DNA from: an uncultured Lachnospiraceae bacterium
GTDB lineage: Bacteria; Bacillota; Clostridia; Lachnospirales; Lachnospiraceae
Assembly (NCBI GenBank): GCA_910588875.1
Contig: CAJURT010000014.1
Location: 5,856 to 69,855 of the forward strand
DNA length: 64,000 bases
Direction: 5' to 3'
Shown: positions 7,754 to 16,503 of the stretch, piece by piece
Numbering within the stretch: the stretch's first letter is position 1
Layout: each line of letters begins with the position of its first letter
The notes under the pieces: generated by a model
Told to the model about the DNA's origin: nothing
Seen by the model: only the letters and a program-made list of their open reading frames with translations
Databases searched by the model: none
Position numbers and translations under genes: made by a program

Positions 7754-8755
7754 ATGAAAGGGATCTATTATGACGGGAAAGGGGCAGTGTACCGGGAGGA
7801 TCTGCCCATGCCGGTGCCCGGGGAGGGGGAAAGCCTGATCCGGATCCTCTGTGCGGGGGTCTGCAACACGGACAGGGAAGTGCTCCGGGGTTACAGACCC
7901 GATTTCAGGGGGGTCATGGGACATGAGTTTGTGGGGAGGGTGGAAGCATCCTCGGATCCTTCCTGGGTGGGACGCCGGGTGGTGGGGGAACTGAATGCTG
8001 GTTGCGGGCACTGTATCTATTGCCGCACCGGCAGGGAAAAACACTGCCTGGAGCGGAAGGTTATCGGCATGGACGGGAAGGATGGCTGCTTTGCAGAGTA
8101 TATGGTATTGGCAACCCATTTGCTCCATGAGGTGCCTCCGGGGCTGCCTTCCGAGGAGGCGCTGTTGACAGAGCCCCTGGCGGCTGCCCTGGAGATCCCG
8201 AAGCAGGTCCATATGGATCCCGACACAAGGGTTGCCATCATTGGCGACGGGCGCCTGGCATATTTGATTGCCTCCGTGCTGCAGCTTTACGGCACGGATC
8301 TGGTGATTGTGGGGAAGCACCCGGACAAGCTTGGGCAGTTTGCCAATATGGGGGAGACCTGGGAACTGGAACAGGCAAAAAGGAGGTTTGACAGCCCGGA
8401 TGACACATTTGAGACCGTGGTGGAGGCTTCCGGATCTCCCTCGGGCCTGGAACTGGCTTCCGGCCTGGTGCGCAGGCAGGGAACGATCATACTTAAAAGC
8501 ACGTATGCGGGAAGCGTGGATGTGGATATGAGCCGTTTTGTGGTCAATGAGGTCACGGTGAAGGGAAGCCGCTGCGGCCCCTTTGAGCCGGCGCTGCGTT
8601 TGCTGGAAAAAGGGTTAGTGAAGCTTTTGCCGGTGGAATTTTTTGCCTTGGAGGACTGGGAGGAAGCTTTTGGTTCTGGGGCATTTAAGGCTGGTTTTTC
8701 GGTAGATGGGAAAGGAGGGCAACATGGAAGAGTTAAAGCAGGTCACCCATATTGA
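7754..8755 (+). CDS. Zinc-dependent alcohol dehydrogenase (MDR family)
   Basis: Medium-chain dehydrogenase of 333 residues. Catalytic zinc ligands Cys37 (CAGVCNTD), His57 and Glu58 (GHEF) and the structural-zinc cysteines 84, 87, 90 and 98 (CGHCIYCRTGREKHC) are all present. The nucleotide-binding fold begins near VAIIGDGRLAYL, with GDG in place of the commoner GxGxxG. Its 3' end overlaps the next gene by 32 bases and it starts 21 bases after the aldolase, so it is surely part of the operon. It could reduce the aldehyde released by the aldolase (methylthioacetaldehyde or acetaldehyde) to the alcohol; polyol or threonine dehydrogenase activity is the alternative. Confidence 0.88.
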   Translation: MKGIYYDGKGAVYREDLPMPVPGEGESLIRILCAGVCNTDREVLRGYRPDFRGVMGHEFVGRVEASSDPSWVGRRVVGELNAGCGHCIYCRTGREKHCLERKVIGMDGKDGCFAEYMVLATHLLHEVPPGLPSEEALLTEPLAAALEIPKQVHMDPDTRVAIIGDGRLAYLIASVLQLYGTDLVIVGKHPDKLGQFANMGETWELEQAKRRFDSPDDTFETVVEASGSPSGLELASGLVRRQGTIILKSTYAGSVDVDMSRFVVNEVTVKGSRCGPFEPALRLLEKGLVKLLPVEFFALEDWEEAFGSGAFKAGFSVDGKGGQHGRVKAGHPY

Positions 8756-9794
8756 CAATGTAAAGCTGGGGGAAGACGGGGCATCGGTGGTGATTATTGA
8801 CCAGACCCAGCTTCCATCGAGGACGGAATACCTGGTGCTGAGGACGGCAGAGGATATCTATGATGCCATATTCGAGTTAAAGGTGCGGGGGGCTCCGGCC
8901 ATCGGGATCTGTGCAGGCTTTGGCATTTACATCCTGGCAAAGGGGATTGGGACAGAGGATTATGAGGAATTTTACAGCCGGTTTTGCAGATACAAGGAGT
9001 ATCTGGATTCGGCCAGGCCCACGGCGGTGAATTTAAGCTGGGCGCTTAACCGCATGGAGCGGGTAGTAACCTCCCGCCGGGAACTGGGAGTGGAGGGGAT
9101 ATTGGGACTTTTGAAGAAGGAGTGCATTGCCATCCAAAAGGAGGATATGGCGATGTGCCGGAAGATCTCGGAGTATGGCCTTTCCCTTTTGAAGGACGGG
9201 GACGGGATCCTGACCCACTGCAATGCAGGGCCGCTTGCCACCTCCCGCTATGGCACGGCCCTGGGGCCGTTGTTTCTGGGGAAAGAGCAGGGGATGGAGT
9301 TTAAGGTGTTTGCCGATGAGACCCGCCCCCTTTTACAGGGAGCCAGGCTCACCTCCTATGAACTGCAGAAAGCAGGGATTGACGTGACATTGATCTGTGA
9401 TAACATGGCAAGCCTGGTGATGAAAAACGGATGGATCCAGGCGTGCCTGGTGGGCTGTGACCGGGTGGCGGCCAATGGGGATGTGGCCAATAAGATCGGC
9501 ACCAGCGGGGTGGCGGTCCTTGCAAAGTATTACGGGATCCCTTTTTATGTGCTGGGGCCTGGTTCCACGATTGACCTTAGCTGCCCAAGGGGGGAGGATA
9601 TCCGGATCGAATTGCGCAGCCCGGATGAGGTCAAGAAGAAATTTTATCAAACCCCTGTGGCATTGGAGGAGGTAAAATGTTATAATCCGGCATTTGACGT
9701 GACGGACCACTCCCTGATTACTGCGATCATAACGGAGCGGGGTATTTGTTACCCTCCGTACAAAGAGAGCCTGACAAGGTTCAAAGAAGGGTGA
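8724..9794 (+). CDS. mtnA: MtnA-type aldose-1-phosphate isomerase
   Basis: Isomerises 5-methylthioribose-1-phosphate to 5-methylthioribulose-1-phosphate; close relatives act on 5-deoxyribose-1-phosphate. The 356-residue protein carries the eIF2B-like fold signatures: THCNAGPLATSRYGTALGP with the catalytic Cys, ETRPLLQGARLTSYEL, and GCDRVAANGDVANKIGT with the catalytic Asp. ATG 8724 is preferred over ATG 8706 because AAAGGAGGG sits directly between them. It overlaps the dehydrogenase end by 32 bases. No methionine-salvage enolase, dioxygenase or kinase gene is nearby, so the product probably enters an aldolase branch rather than the universal methionine salvage cycle. Confidence 0.9.
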   Translation: MEELKQVTHIDNVKLGEDGASVVIIDQTQLPSRTEYLVLRTAEDIYDAIFELKVRGAPAIGICAGFGIYILAKGIGTEDYEEFYSRFCRYKEYLDSARPTAVNLSWALNRMERVVTSRRELGVEGILGLLKKECIAIQKEDMAMCRKISEYGLSLLKDGDGILTHCNAGPLATSRYGTALGPLFLGKEQGMEFKVFADETRPLLQGARLTSYELQKAGIDVTLICDNMASLVMKNGWIQACLVGCDRVAANGDVANKIGTSGVAVLAKYYGIPFYVLGPGSTIDLSCPRGEDIRIELRSPDEVKKKFYQTPVALEEVKCYNPAFDVTDHSLITAIITERGICYPPYKESLTRFKEG

Positions 9795-9822
9795 ACAAAT
9801 TGCATTAAAAAAGAAAAACATC

Positions 9823-9851
9823 TTGTTTTTTGTCAGATTTCATAGTACAAA
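9823..9851 (+). promoter_or_regulatory. Weak candidate promoter for nucleoside importer
   Basis: TTGTTT at 9823-9828 and TACAAA at 9846-9851 with a 17-base spacer precede the BmpA-like gene in an AT-rich gap. Both boxes are imperfect; read-through from mtnA is equally possible. Confidence 0.3.
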
Positions 9852-9906
9852 TAAAGGGGTGATATTATTACCAATTACCCTTTATCAAGAAGGAGGATAT
9901 GGCACT

Positions 9907-11130
9907 ATGAAAAAAATGGTTGGTTTGATGATGGCAATGGCAATGGCAGGGACACTGCTTACAGGCTGCGGCGGGGGCGGAACTTCCCAGGATGCCACCA
10001 CGGCGGCTGCCCAGGGAGAAACACAGGCCGAAGCAAAAGAAAGCCAGGCTGAGGCTCCGGCGGAGAGTGAGGCAGCAGGCGGTGAGGCTGCCGGCGCTGC
10101 TTTGAAGATTGCGATTGTAAGCAGCCCGTCGGGGGTGGATGACGGTTCCTTCAATGAGGATAACTACAATGGGATCCTTGCCTTTATTGAGTCTCATCCG
10201 GATGCAACCGTAACTCCGGTGCGGGAGGAGACCGGCGACACGGCGGCGGCGGTACAGGCGGTACAGGATATTGTGGCGGATTATGATGTGATTGTCTGCT
10301 GTGGATTCCAGTTTGCCGCCATCGGCGCGATTGCCAATGACAACCCGGATGTGAAGTTTTTGCTGGTGGATTCCTATCCCTGTGATGCGGAGGGGACGGA
10401 GGTTGCCTGTGACAACGTGTATGCCATGCAGTTTAAGGAGCAGGAGAGCGGGTTCTTTGCCGGGATGGCTGCCGCTTTAGAGACCAAGAGCGGTAAGGTG
10501 GCTGTGGTTAACGGCATCGCTTATCCCTCCAACGTGAACTACCAGTATGGTTTTGAGTCCGGCGTGAATTATGCCAATGCCAAGCTGGGGGCATCCGCAG
10601 AGGTGGTGGAGATCGCTTCCTACGCAGGGACCGATGTGACCAACGCCAATGTGGGGGGCAACTATGTGGGGAGTTTTGCAGATGAGGCTACCGGCAAGGT
10701 GGTGGGCAAGGCATTGATTGACCAGGGCTGTGACATTATTTTTGTAGCCGCAGGCGGTTCCGGGAACGGGGTGTTTACCGCGGCAAAGGAAGCTGCCGGA
10801 GTGAAGGTGATTGGGTGCGACGTGGATCAGTACGATGACGGCGCCAACGGTTCCGAGAACATTATGCTGACCTCCGGGCTGAAGGTGATGGGAATGAACG
10901 TGGAGAAGCAGCTGGAAGCCATTGCAGAGGGCAGCTTTGCAGGCGGCAACGAACTTTTGGGGGCTGATACGGATTCCACCGGGTTCGTGAAAGAGGACGG
11001 GCGCCACCAGATGTCCGCGGAGACGGTGGAGAAGCTGGAAGAGGCTTATGGCCTGGTGAAGGACGGCACGATTGTCCCGGCTGCCAATTTCAATGACATC
11101 CAGCCGGATGATTTCCCCGGACTTAAATAA
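9907..11130 (+). CDS. BmpA-family nucleoside-binding lipoprotein
   Basis: Substrate-binding lipoprotein of a BMP-family (PnrA/Med-like) ABC importer, 407 residues. The signal peptide ends in the lipobox LLTGC with Cys21 as the lipidated residue, followed by an Ala/Glu/Gln-rich tether to about residue 60 and then the periplasmic-binding fold (LKIAIVSSPSGVDDGSFNE). Characterised family members bind purine nucleosides. ATG 9907 is chosen over the in-frame upstream ATG 9823 because AAGGAGGAT lies just ahead and the signal peptide then starts at residue 1. It is followed by a hairpin and then by ATPase and two permease genes. Specificity for 5'-modified nucleosides is inferred from the neighbours. 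Confidence 0.92.
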   Translation: MKKMVGLMMAMAMAGTLLTGCGGGGTSQDATTAAAQGETQAEAKESQAEAPAESEAAGGEAAGAALKIAIVSSPSGVDDGSFNEDNYNGILAFIESHPDATVTPVREETGDTAAAVQAVQDIVADYDVIVCCGFQFAAIGAIANDNPDVKFLLVDSYPCDAEGTEVACDNVYAMQFKEQESGFFAGMAAALETKSGKVAVVNGIAYPSNVNYQYGFESGVNYANAKLGASAEVVEIASYAGTDVTNANVGGNYVGSFADEATGKVVGKALIDQGCDIIFVAAGGSGNGVFTAAKEAAGVKVIGCDVDQYDDGANGSENIMLTSGLKVMGMNVEKQLEAIAEGSFAGGNELLGADTDSTGFVKEDGRHQMSAETVEKLEEAYGLVKDGTIVPAANFNDIQPDDFPGLK

Positions 11131-11142
11131 TGCGACAAAATT

Positions 11143-11185
11143 CCGGCTCGTAGGATTCTGCTTGGAATGCCTATGGGCCGGTTTT
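11143..11185 (+). terminator. Hairpin/attenuator between binding protein and ATPase genes
   Basis: Twelve paired bases (11143-11154 with 11170-11181, two G-U pairs) continued by an inner ATTC/GAAT pairing, then TTTT. Such hairpins often let the binding-protein message outnumber the downstream transporter message. Confidence 0.6.
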
Positions 11186-11282
11186 CCATTTCCATGGGGA
11201 TATCCTCCGTGAATAAGGGCGTGAGCACACTGGTTTACGGAGGGCAGGGGACAAAGAGATAGCCGGATGAAGGAGGGATGGT

Positions 11283-12869
11283 ATGCCGGAGAATATTGCA
11301 AGGGGTTCCGGAGGCAATGATGGCGGCGGTTCTGGCTGGATTATTGAGATGAACCACATTACCAAGCGGTTCCCGGGCATTGTGGCCAATGATGATGTGA
11401 CACTGCAGGTCAGGAAGGGGGAGATTTTTGCACTTCTGGGGGAGAACGGGGCAGGGAAATCCACACTGATGAGCATGCTGTTTGGAATGTATGAGCCAGA
11501 TGAAGGGGAGATTATGATCCGCGGCAAGAAGGAGAGGATCACTTCACCCAGCTATGCCACCAGGCTGAACATCGGCATGGTGCACCAGCATTTTAAGCTG
11601 GTGGAGAATTATACGGTGACGGAGAATATTATCCTGGGGCTGGAGTGCAGGGACAGGCTCTTTGGGGTGCTGCCTTTTGTGGATCTGAAAAAGGCGGACC
11701 GGAAGGTGGGGGAACTGTCTAAAAAGTATGGGCTTGAGGTGAATCCCACGGATGTGGTGGAGAACCTGAATGTCTCGGTGCGGCAGAGGGTGGAGATCTT
11801 AAAAATGCTTTACCGGGAGGCAGAGATCCTGATCTTTGACGAGCCTACCGCAGTGCTGACCCCCCAGGAAATTGAATTTTTGCTGGATATAATCCGGGGG
11901 CTCCGGGAAAACGGGAAGACCATCATCCTGATCACCCACAAGCTGGAGGAGATCAAGAAGGTGGCGGACCGCTGCGGGATCCTGAACAGGGGCAGGCTGG
12001 TGGACGTGCTGGATGTGGCCGCCACCTCCACGAAAACCATGGCTAATTTGATGGTGGGCCGGGAGGTTTCCTTTTCTGTGGAAAAAAAGGAAGCAGAGTA
12101 CCGGGGAAAGGTGCTGGAGGTGAAGGGCCTGACCGTGAAAAACCAGGATGGCTTTGAGGTTGTAAAGGATGTGTCCTTTTGTGTGCGGGGCGGGGAAATC
12201 TTTGCCATTGCGGGGGTATCGGGCAACGGGCAGGTGGAAATCGCCGACGCTATTACCGGGCTTGTGAAAGCGGCAGAGGGAAAGATTCTGCTGAACGGGA
12301 AGGATATTACGGGCTACAGCATCCGCAGAAGAAGCCTGGAGGGGATTTCCTATATTCCGGAGGACAGGCAGGCCTTTGGCCTGGTGCTGGATTTTACCCT
12401 GGGGGAGAACCTGGCTTTGAAGGATTATTTTAAGGAACCCTTTTCCCACAAGGGGATCCTGGACCAGGGAGAAATCACCCGTTATGGGGAGGAACTGATC
12501 GGGCGGTATGATATCCGCAGCGGCCAGGGGGTAGGGACGGTGGTCCGCTCCATGAGCGGCGGCAACCAGCAAAAAGCGATCATCGGTCGGGAGATCGAAC
12601 TGAAATCCCCACTGATGATCTTTGTCCAGCCCACCCGGGGGCTGGATATCGGCGCGATTGAGAATATCCACCGGCAGATTATCCGGGAGCGGGACGGGGG
12701 GAGGGCAGTTCTTCTGATATCCCTGGAACTGGATGAGATCATGGACCTTGCAGATACCATCGGGGTTATTTACAATGGCAGGATCCAGAAAATCGCTGAC
12801 AGGAAATCCCTGACAGCCAATGATGTGGGAGAATTTATGATGGGGGTGAAGCCGGATGAAAGGAATTAG
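11283..12869 (+). CDS. Nucleoside ABC transporter ATP-binding protein (tandem ATPase)
   Basis: Two fused ABC ATPase domains (528 residues), as in YufO/NupO and the sugar-type RbsA/MglA proteins. Domain 1 has Walker A GENGAGKST, a reduced signature region (NVSVRQRVEILK) and Walker B LIFDEPTAVL. Domain 2 has a degenerate Walker A (GVSGNGQVE), signature MSGGNQQKAIIGREI and QPTRGLD. One catalytically weak half is normal for this family. The 20-residue Gly/Ser/Asn-rich lead before WIIEMNHITKRF is unusual but harmless. The gene overlaps the first permease gene by 14 bases. It powers import of the nucleoside delivered by the BmpA-like lipoprotein. Confidence 0.93.
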   Translation: MPENIARGSGGNDGGGSGWIIEMNHITKRFPGIVANDDVTLQVRKGEIFALLGENGAGKSTLMSMLFGMYEPDEGEIMIRGKKERITSPSYATRLNIGMVHQHFKLVENYTVTENIILGLECRDRLFGVLPFVDLKKADRKVGELSKKYGLEVNPTDVVENLNVSVRQRVEILKMLYREAEILIFDEPTAVLTPQEIEFLLDIIRGLRENGKTIILITHKLEEIKKVADRCGILNRGRLVDVLDVAATSTKTMANLMVGREVSFSVEKKEAEYRGKVLEVKGLTVKNQDGFEVVKDVSFCVRGGEIFAIAGVSGNGQVEIADAITGLVKAAEGKILLNGKDITGYSIRRRSLEGISYIPEDRQAFGLVLDFTLGENLALKDYFKEPFSHKGILDQGEITRYGEELIGRYDIRSGQGVGTVVRSMSGGNQQKAIIGREIELKSPLMIFVQPTRGLDIGAIENIHRQIIRERDGGRAVLLISLELDEIMDLADTIGVIYNGRIQKIADRKSLTANDVGEFMMGVKPDERN

Positions 12870-13998
12870 CCGTGGATTTAAGCAGGGCATGGTCCGACTG
12901 CTGGGGGATGAGCGGCGGCAGCCAGTGTCTGTCCCGTTGTTTGCCATTCTTTTGAGTTTGCTTGCAGGGGCAGTGGTTATCCTGTTTTTGGGGAAGAATC
13001 CGGTAGCCGCCTACCAGAATCTCCTCCAGGGCTCAGGGCTTCTCCCCAAGCCTTCCTACGCAGGCTACAAGAGCATGCTGACCGATTTTACCAGTTTTAT
13101 GAACGCCTGGACCCCGATGCTGTTTGCATCCCTGGCGGTGGCGGTGGCGCTGCGGGCAGGGCTTTTTAATATCGGAGTGTCGGGGCAGATGCTGACGGCA
13201 GGTTTTATCGCCACCCTGGCGGTGGGATACAGTTCTCTGGCAGCGCCGGTGGCAAAGCCATTGGTGCTGGTGGTGGGGATCCTGGCCGGCGGGGCTGTGG
13301 GCGGGCTGATTGGATGGCTCAAACACCAGTTTAATATTAACGAGGTGGTTTCTTCCATTATGGTCAATTACATTGCCCAGTATGTGATCAGCTTTTTTAT
13401 CAATACCTACTATGTGAACCCGGTGTCACGGCAGTCGAATGCCGTTTCTAAGGCAGCGCGTCTGACGCTGATGGACACACCGGTGGGGAACCTAAAGATG
13501 GATATCCCCCTGGGGATCCTCCTGGCGGTGGCGACGGCGGTAGCCATCAAGTTTGTGCTGGATAGGACCGTGTTTGGCTATGAGATTAAATGTGTGGGAA
13601 CCAGCAGGAATGCGGCCAGGTATGCCGGGATCCATGTGGGGAGGAATGTGATTGCTTCCATGGTATTGTCCGGCAGCCTGGCAGGCCTGGCGGGGGTGAC
13701 GTATTATCTGGGGTATTTCGGGTCAATCCAGCCCCGGGTGCTTCCCGGCACAGGGTTTGATGCCATCGCAGTGTCCCTTCTGGCTGACAGCAATCCGGTG
13801 GGGATTATCTTTTCCTCCTTTTTGATAACGATTATCAGCAAGGGGAGCACATACATGAATTCCTCCTCCGGGCTGGAATCCGAGATCGCATCCGTGATTA
13901 CCGGGGTGATCCTGCTGTTTTCCGCCTGCGGTGCTTTTATCCGCTATAAGGTAAAAAGTTTTCAGGACGAACTGGAAGAGGAAAGGGGGAAGGGCTGA
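12856..13998 (+). CDS. Nucleoside ABC transporter permease 1
   Basis: Inner-membrane permease of the BPD_transp_2 class (YufP/NupP-like), 380 residues with about eight to ten hydrophobic segments. Typical features are the LRAGLFNIGVSGQML stretch, the NINEVVSSIMVNYIA loop, and VGTSRNAARYAGI, the cytoplasmic coupling region. It overlaps the ATPase gene by 14 bases and the second permease gene by one, so the three are translated together. Confidence 0.92.
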   Translation: MKGISRGFKQGMVRLLGDERRQPVSVPLFAILLSLLAGAVVILFLGKNPVAAYQNLLQGSGLLPKPSYAGYKSMLTDFTSFMNAWTPMLFASLAVAVALRAGLFNIGVSGQMLTAGFIATLAVGYSSLAAPVAKPLVLVVGILAGGAVGGLIGWLKHQFNINEVVSSIMVNYIAQYVISFFINTYYVNPVSRQSNAVSKAARLTLMDTPVGNLKMDIPLGILLAVATAVAIKFVLDRTVFGYEIKCVGTSRNAARYAGIHVGRNVIASMVLSGSLAGLAGVTYYLGYFGSIQPRVLPGTGFDAIAVSLLADSNPVGIIFSSFLITIISKGSTYMNSSSGLESEIASVITGVILLFSACGAFIRYKVKSFQDELEEERGKG

Positions 13999-14957
13999 TG
14001 GAACGGATTATCATTGACGGGCTTTCGTTTTCCCTGCCGTTGTTTATTATGGCCATTGGCGGGATCTACAGTGAAAAAAGCGGGATTACCAACCTGGCTT
14101 TGGAGGGCCTGCAGGGAGTCGGTGCATTTACAGGTGCGCTGGCGGCAGTGCTGGCGGCCGGAAGGTTTTCGGATCAGTCCCAGGCGCCGTTTTACCTGGC
14201 AGTAATATTTGCAGTGGCAGGAGGGACAATATATTCCCTGCTCCATGCCCTGCTCTGCATCCGGTTCAAGGCAAACCAGGTTATCAGCGGCGTGGTGATC
14301 AACATCCTTGCCATGGCACTGACGGCATTTCTGACCAAATATTTAAACCGCAGTGTGTTTGGGGCGGCATCGGATAAGTTTGTGCTGGGGGTGTCATCGC
14401 GGGTGACGGTACCTGTGATATCCCGGATCCCGGTTCTGGGGGCAGTGTTTAAGGATCTGTATCCCTTTGAGGTTATCATTGTCCTTGTGGCGTTTGCCGC
14501 CTGGTACGTGATGTACAAAACCCGTTACGGCATGAATCTGCGTGCCTGCGGGGACAATCCCCATGCAGTGGATGCGGCAGGGGTGGATGTGGGGAAGGTG
14601 CGCTTGGCGGCGGTCATGGTTTCCGGCGGTCTGTCCGGGCTTGCAGGGATCTGCTTTGCCTACTCCATCTCCGCAAATTTTTCTTCCAGCATTTATGTGG
14701 GGTACGGGTATCTGGCCATTGCGGCGCTGATCTTTGGAAACTGGACGATCCTGCCCACCCTGGGCTCCTGCCTGCTATTTGGTTTTGCCAGGTCAGGGGG
14801 GTATTATCTGGTGCAGCGGATGCAGATGCCAAGCAGCTATTCCGATCTGGCAATGACCCTCCCCTATGTGGTAACCTTGCTTTTGCTGGTATTTTTCTCC
14901 CGCTATAACCGTTCGCCCCGGGCTCTGGGGGAGATCTATGACAAAGGGAAGCGGTAG
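13998..14957 (+). CDS. Nucleoside ABC transporter permease 2
   Basis: Second BPD_transp_2 permease (YufQ/NupQ-like), 319 residues, highly hydrophobic. It opens with the conserved GGIYSEKSGITNLALEG segment and carries the coupling motif ACGDNPHAVDAAGVDV. Its start codon overlaps the stop of permease 1 (TGATG), giving coupled translation and a 1:1 heterodimer. The deaminase gene follows 48 bases later. Confidence 0.92.
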   Translation: MERIIIDGLSFSLPLFIMAIGGIYSEKSGITNLALEGLQGVGAFTGALAAVLAAGRFSDQSQAPFYLAVIFAVAGGTIYSLLHALLCIRFKANQVISGVVINILAMALTAFLTKYLNRSVFGAASDKFVLGVSSRVTVPVISRIPVLGAVFKDLYPFEVIIVLVAFAAWYVMYKTRYGMNLRACGDNPHAVDAAGVDVGKVRLAAVMVSGGLSGLAGICFAYSISANFSSSIYVGYGYLAIAALIFGNWTILPTLGSCLLFGFARSGGYYLVQRMQMPSSYSDLAMTLPYVVTLLLLVFFSRYNRSPRALGEIYDKGKR

Positions 14958-15005
14958 TACGGCAGGGCATAACGGTAAATTACGGAACAAGGAAGGAGAG
15001 GGATA

Positions 15006-16307
15006 ATGAATATCCGTTTTTATAATGGGAGGATCCTGGCTATGGACGGGGATATGGAAGTCAGGAGCGGTGAGGTCTGGATCCAGGGGAACCGGATCAC
15101 CTATGTGGGAGGCACGGCCGGCCAGGATGGCAGAGCCGTGGAAAGGGGAAAAGATCCCCGGGCCTGGGACAGGGAGATCGACGTGGAGGGGAACCTGATC
15201 ATGCCGGGCTTTGTCAATGCACACACACATTCAGCAATGACATTCCTGCGGTCCTATGCCGATGACCTGCCTTTGCAGGAGTGGCTGGAGAATCAGGTAT
15301 TCCCCATGGAGGCGAAGCTGACCGGGGAGGACATATATGAACTTTCCAGGCTGGCCATCCTGGAATACCTCACCAGTGGGATCACCAGCAATTTTGACAT
15401 GTATTTCCAGCCGGAGATGATCGCCCGGGCGTCCATAGACTGCGGATTTAGGACGGTGATGGTCAGCAGCCTGAACAATTTCACCTCATCCCTGGATGCC
15501 ATGGAGGAGGAATATGTAAAATATAACCATTACCATGAACTGATCCGCTACCATCTGGGTTTCCACGCAGAGTATACCACCTCAGAGGAATTGCTAAAAG
15601 GCGTGGCAGCCCTGGCAGAGAAATACCAGGCACCGGTATTTACCCACAATTCAGAGACTGACCGGGAAGTGAAGGAATGCATCGCACGCCATGGGAAAAG
15701 CCCCACGGCATATTTGGACTCTCTGGGGCTTTTCCGGTATGGAGGCGGGGGTTACCACTGTGTCCACATGACAGATGAGGATATCCGGATCTTTAAAGAC
15801 CGGGGTCTGGCTGTGGTGACGAACCCTGGCTCCAACACCAAGCTTTCCAGCGGGATTGCCAGGATCTCGGATATGTTAAAGGAAGGGGTAAGGCTTGCCG
15901 TGGGCACCGACGGGCCTGCCAGCAACAATTGCCTGGACATGTTCCGGGAAATGTTCCTGGTGACCGGCCTTGCAAAACTCCGGGAAGGGGATGCATCAGC
16001 CGTCCCGGCAGAGGAGGTCTTAAAGATGGCTACCTCCGGCGGCGCCCTGGCTATGGGGTTCACGGATTGCGGGTGCCTGGCGCCCGGCAAGCTGGCAGAT
16101 TTAATTATCATTGACCTGAAACAGCCGAATATGCAGCCCCTCAACCACATCCCCAAAAACCTGGTATATAGCGGCAGCAAACAAAATGTAAAGCTGACCA
16201 TGGTCAATGGGCAAATCCTCTACGAGGAGGGAAAGTTTTTTGTAGGGGCGGACCCGGAAGAAATCTACGGGAAAGCCAACCGGATCATCAAACGGATGAA
16301 AGTTTAA
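15006..16307 (+). CDS. mtaD: MTA/SAH deaminase-like amidohydrolase
   Basis: Metal-dependent amidohydrolase of the 5-methylthioadenosine/S-adenosylhomocysteine deaminase group, 433 residues. The metal site includes His73 and His75 in NAHTHSAM, the GFHAEYT and HNSETDREV motifs, HCVHMTDED and the Asp of VGTDGPASNN. The group deaminates the adenine ring of MTA, SAH or 5'-deoxyadenosine to the inosine form. Lying last after a nucleoside importer and behind MtnA/aldolase genes, it would act on the imported nucleoside. Guanine deaminase/Atz-type relatives share these motifs, so exact substrate is inferred. A strong hairpin ends the unit 51 bases downstream. Confidence 0.87.
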   Translation: MNIRFYNGRILAMDGDMEVRSGEVWIQGNRITYVGGTAGQDGRAVERGKDPRAWDREIDVEGNLIMPGFVNAHTHSAMTFLRSYADDLPLQEWLENQVFPMEAKLTGEDIYELSRLAILEYLTSGITSNFDMYFQPEMIARASIDCGFRTVMVSSLNNFTSSLDAMEEEYVKYNHYHELIRYHLGFHAEYTTSEELLKGVAALAEKYQAPVFTHNSETDREVKECIARHGKSPTAYLDSLGLFRYGGGGYHCVHMTDEDIRIFKDRGLAVVTNPGSNTKLSSGIARISDMLKEGVRLAVGTDGPASNNCLDMFREMFLVTGLAKLREGDASAVPAEEVLKMATSGGALAMGFTDCGCLAPGKLADLIIIDLKQPNMQPLNHIPKNLVYSGSKQNVKLTMVNGQILYEEGKFFVGADPEEIYGKANRIIKRMKV

Positions 16308-16358
16308 CGTATTAAAACAAGGGACAAGGTTTCCCAAGAAAGGGGATAAACGTCCAAA

Positions 16359-16397
16359 GGGGCAGGAACCTGGATCCAGGTTCCTGCCCCTGTTTTT
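16359..16397 (+). terminator. Strong terminator after salvage block
   Basis: A perfect 32-base palindrome (16359-16390, arms of 16, starting GGGGCAGGAACC) followed by TGTTTTT. It closes the nucleoside-salvage block. Confidence 0.9.
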
Positions 16398-16416
16398 CCG
16401 GGGAAGAAAGAAACAT

Positions 16417-16445
16417 TTGTTAGTTTGGCTTAAATGTGGTACACT
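16417..16445 (+). promoter_or_regulatory. Candidate promoter for HAD hydrolase gene
   Basis: TTGTTA at 16417-16422 and TACACT at 16440-16445 with a 17-base spacer, about 60 bases before the start codon and just past a terminator. Confidence 0.5.
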
Positions 16446-16503
16446 GTTCACGAAAGCAATGGGCAGTGCCCGAAAACCAATAAGCAGATGAGGAAAGAAA
16501 ATT

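Noticed and set aside
7136..8320. 394-codon open frame on the minus strand
   Set aside because: Antisense to the aldolase and dehydrogenase genes, His/Pro-rich, no domain seen.
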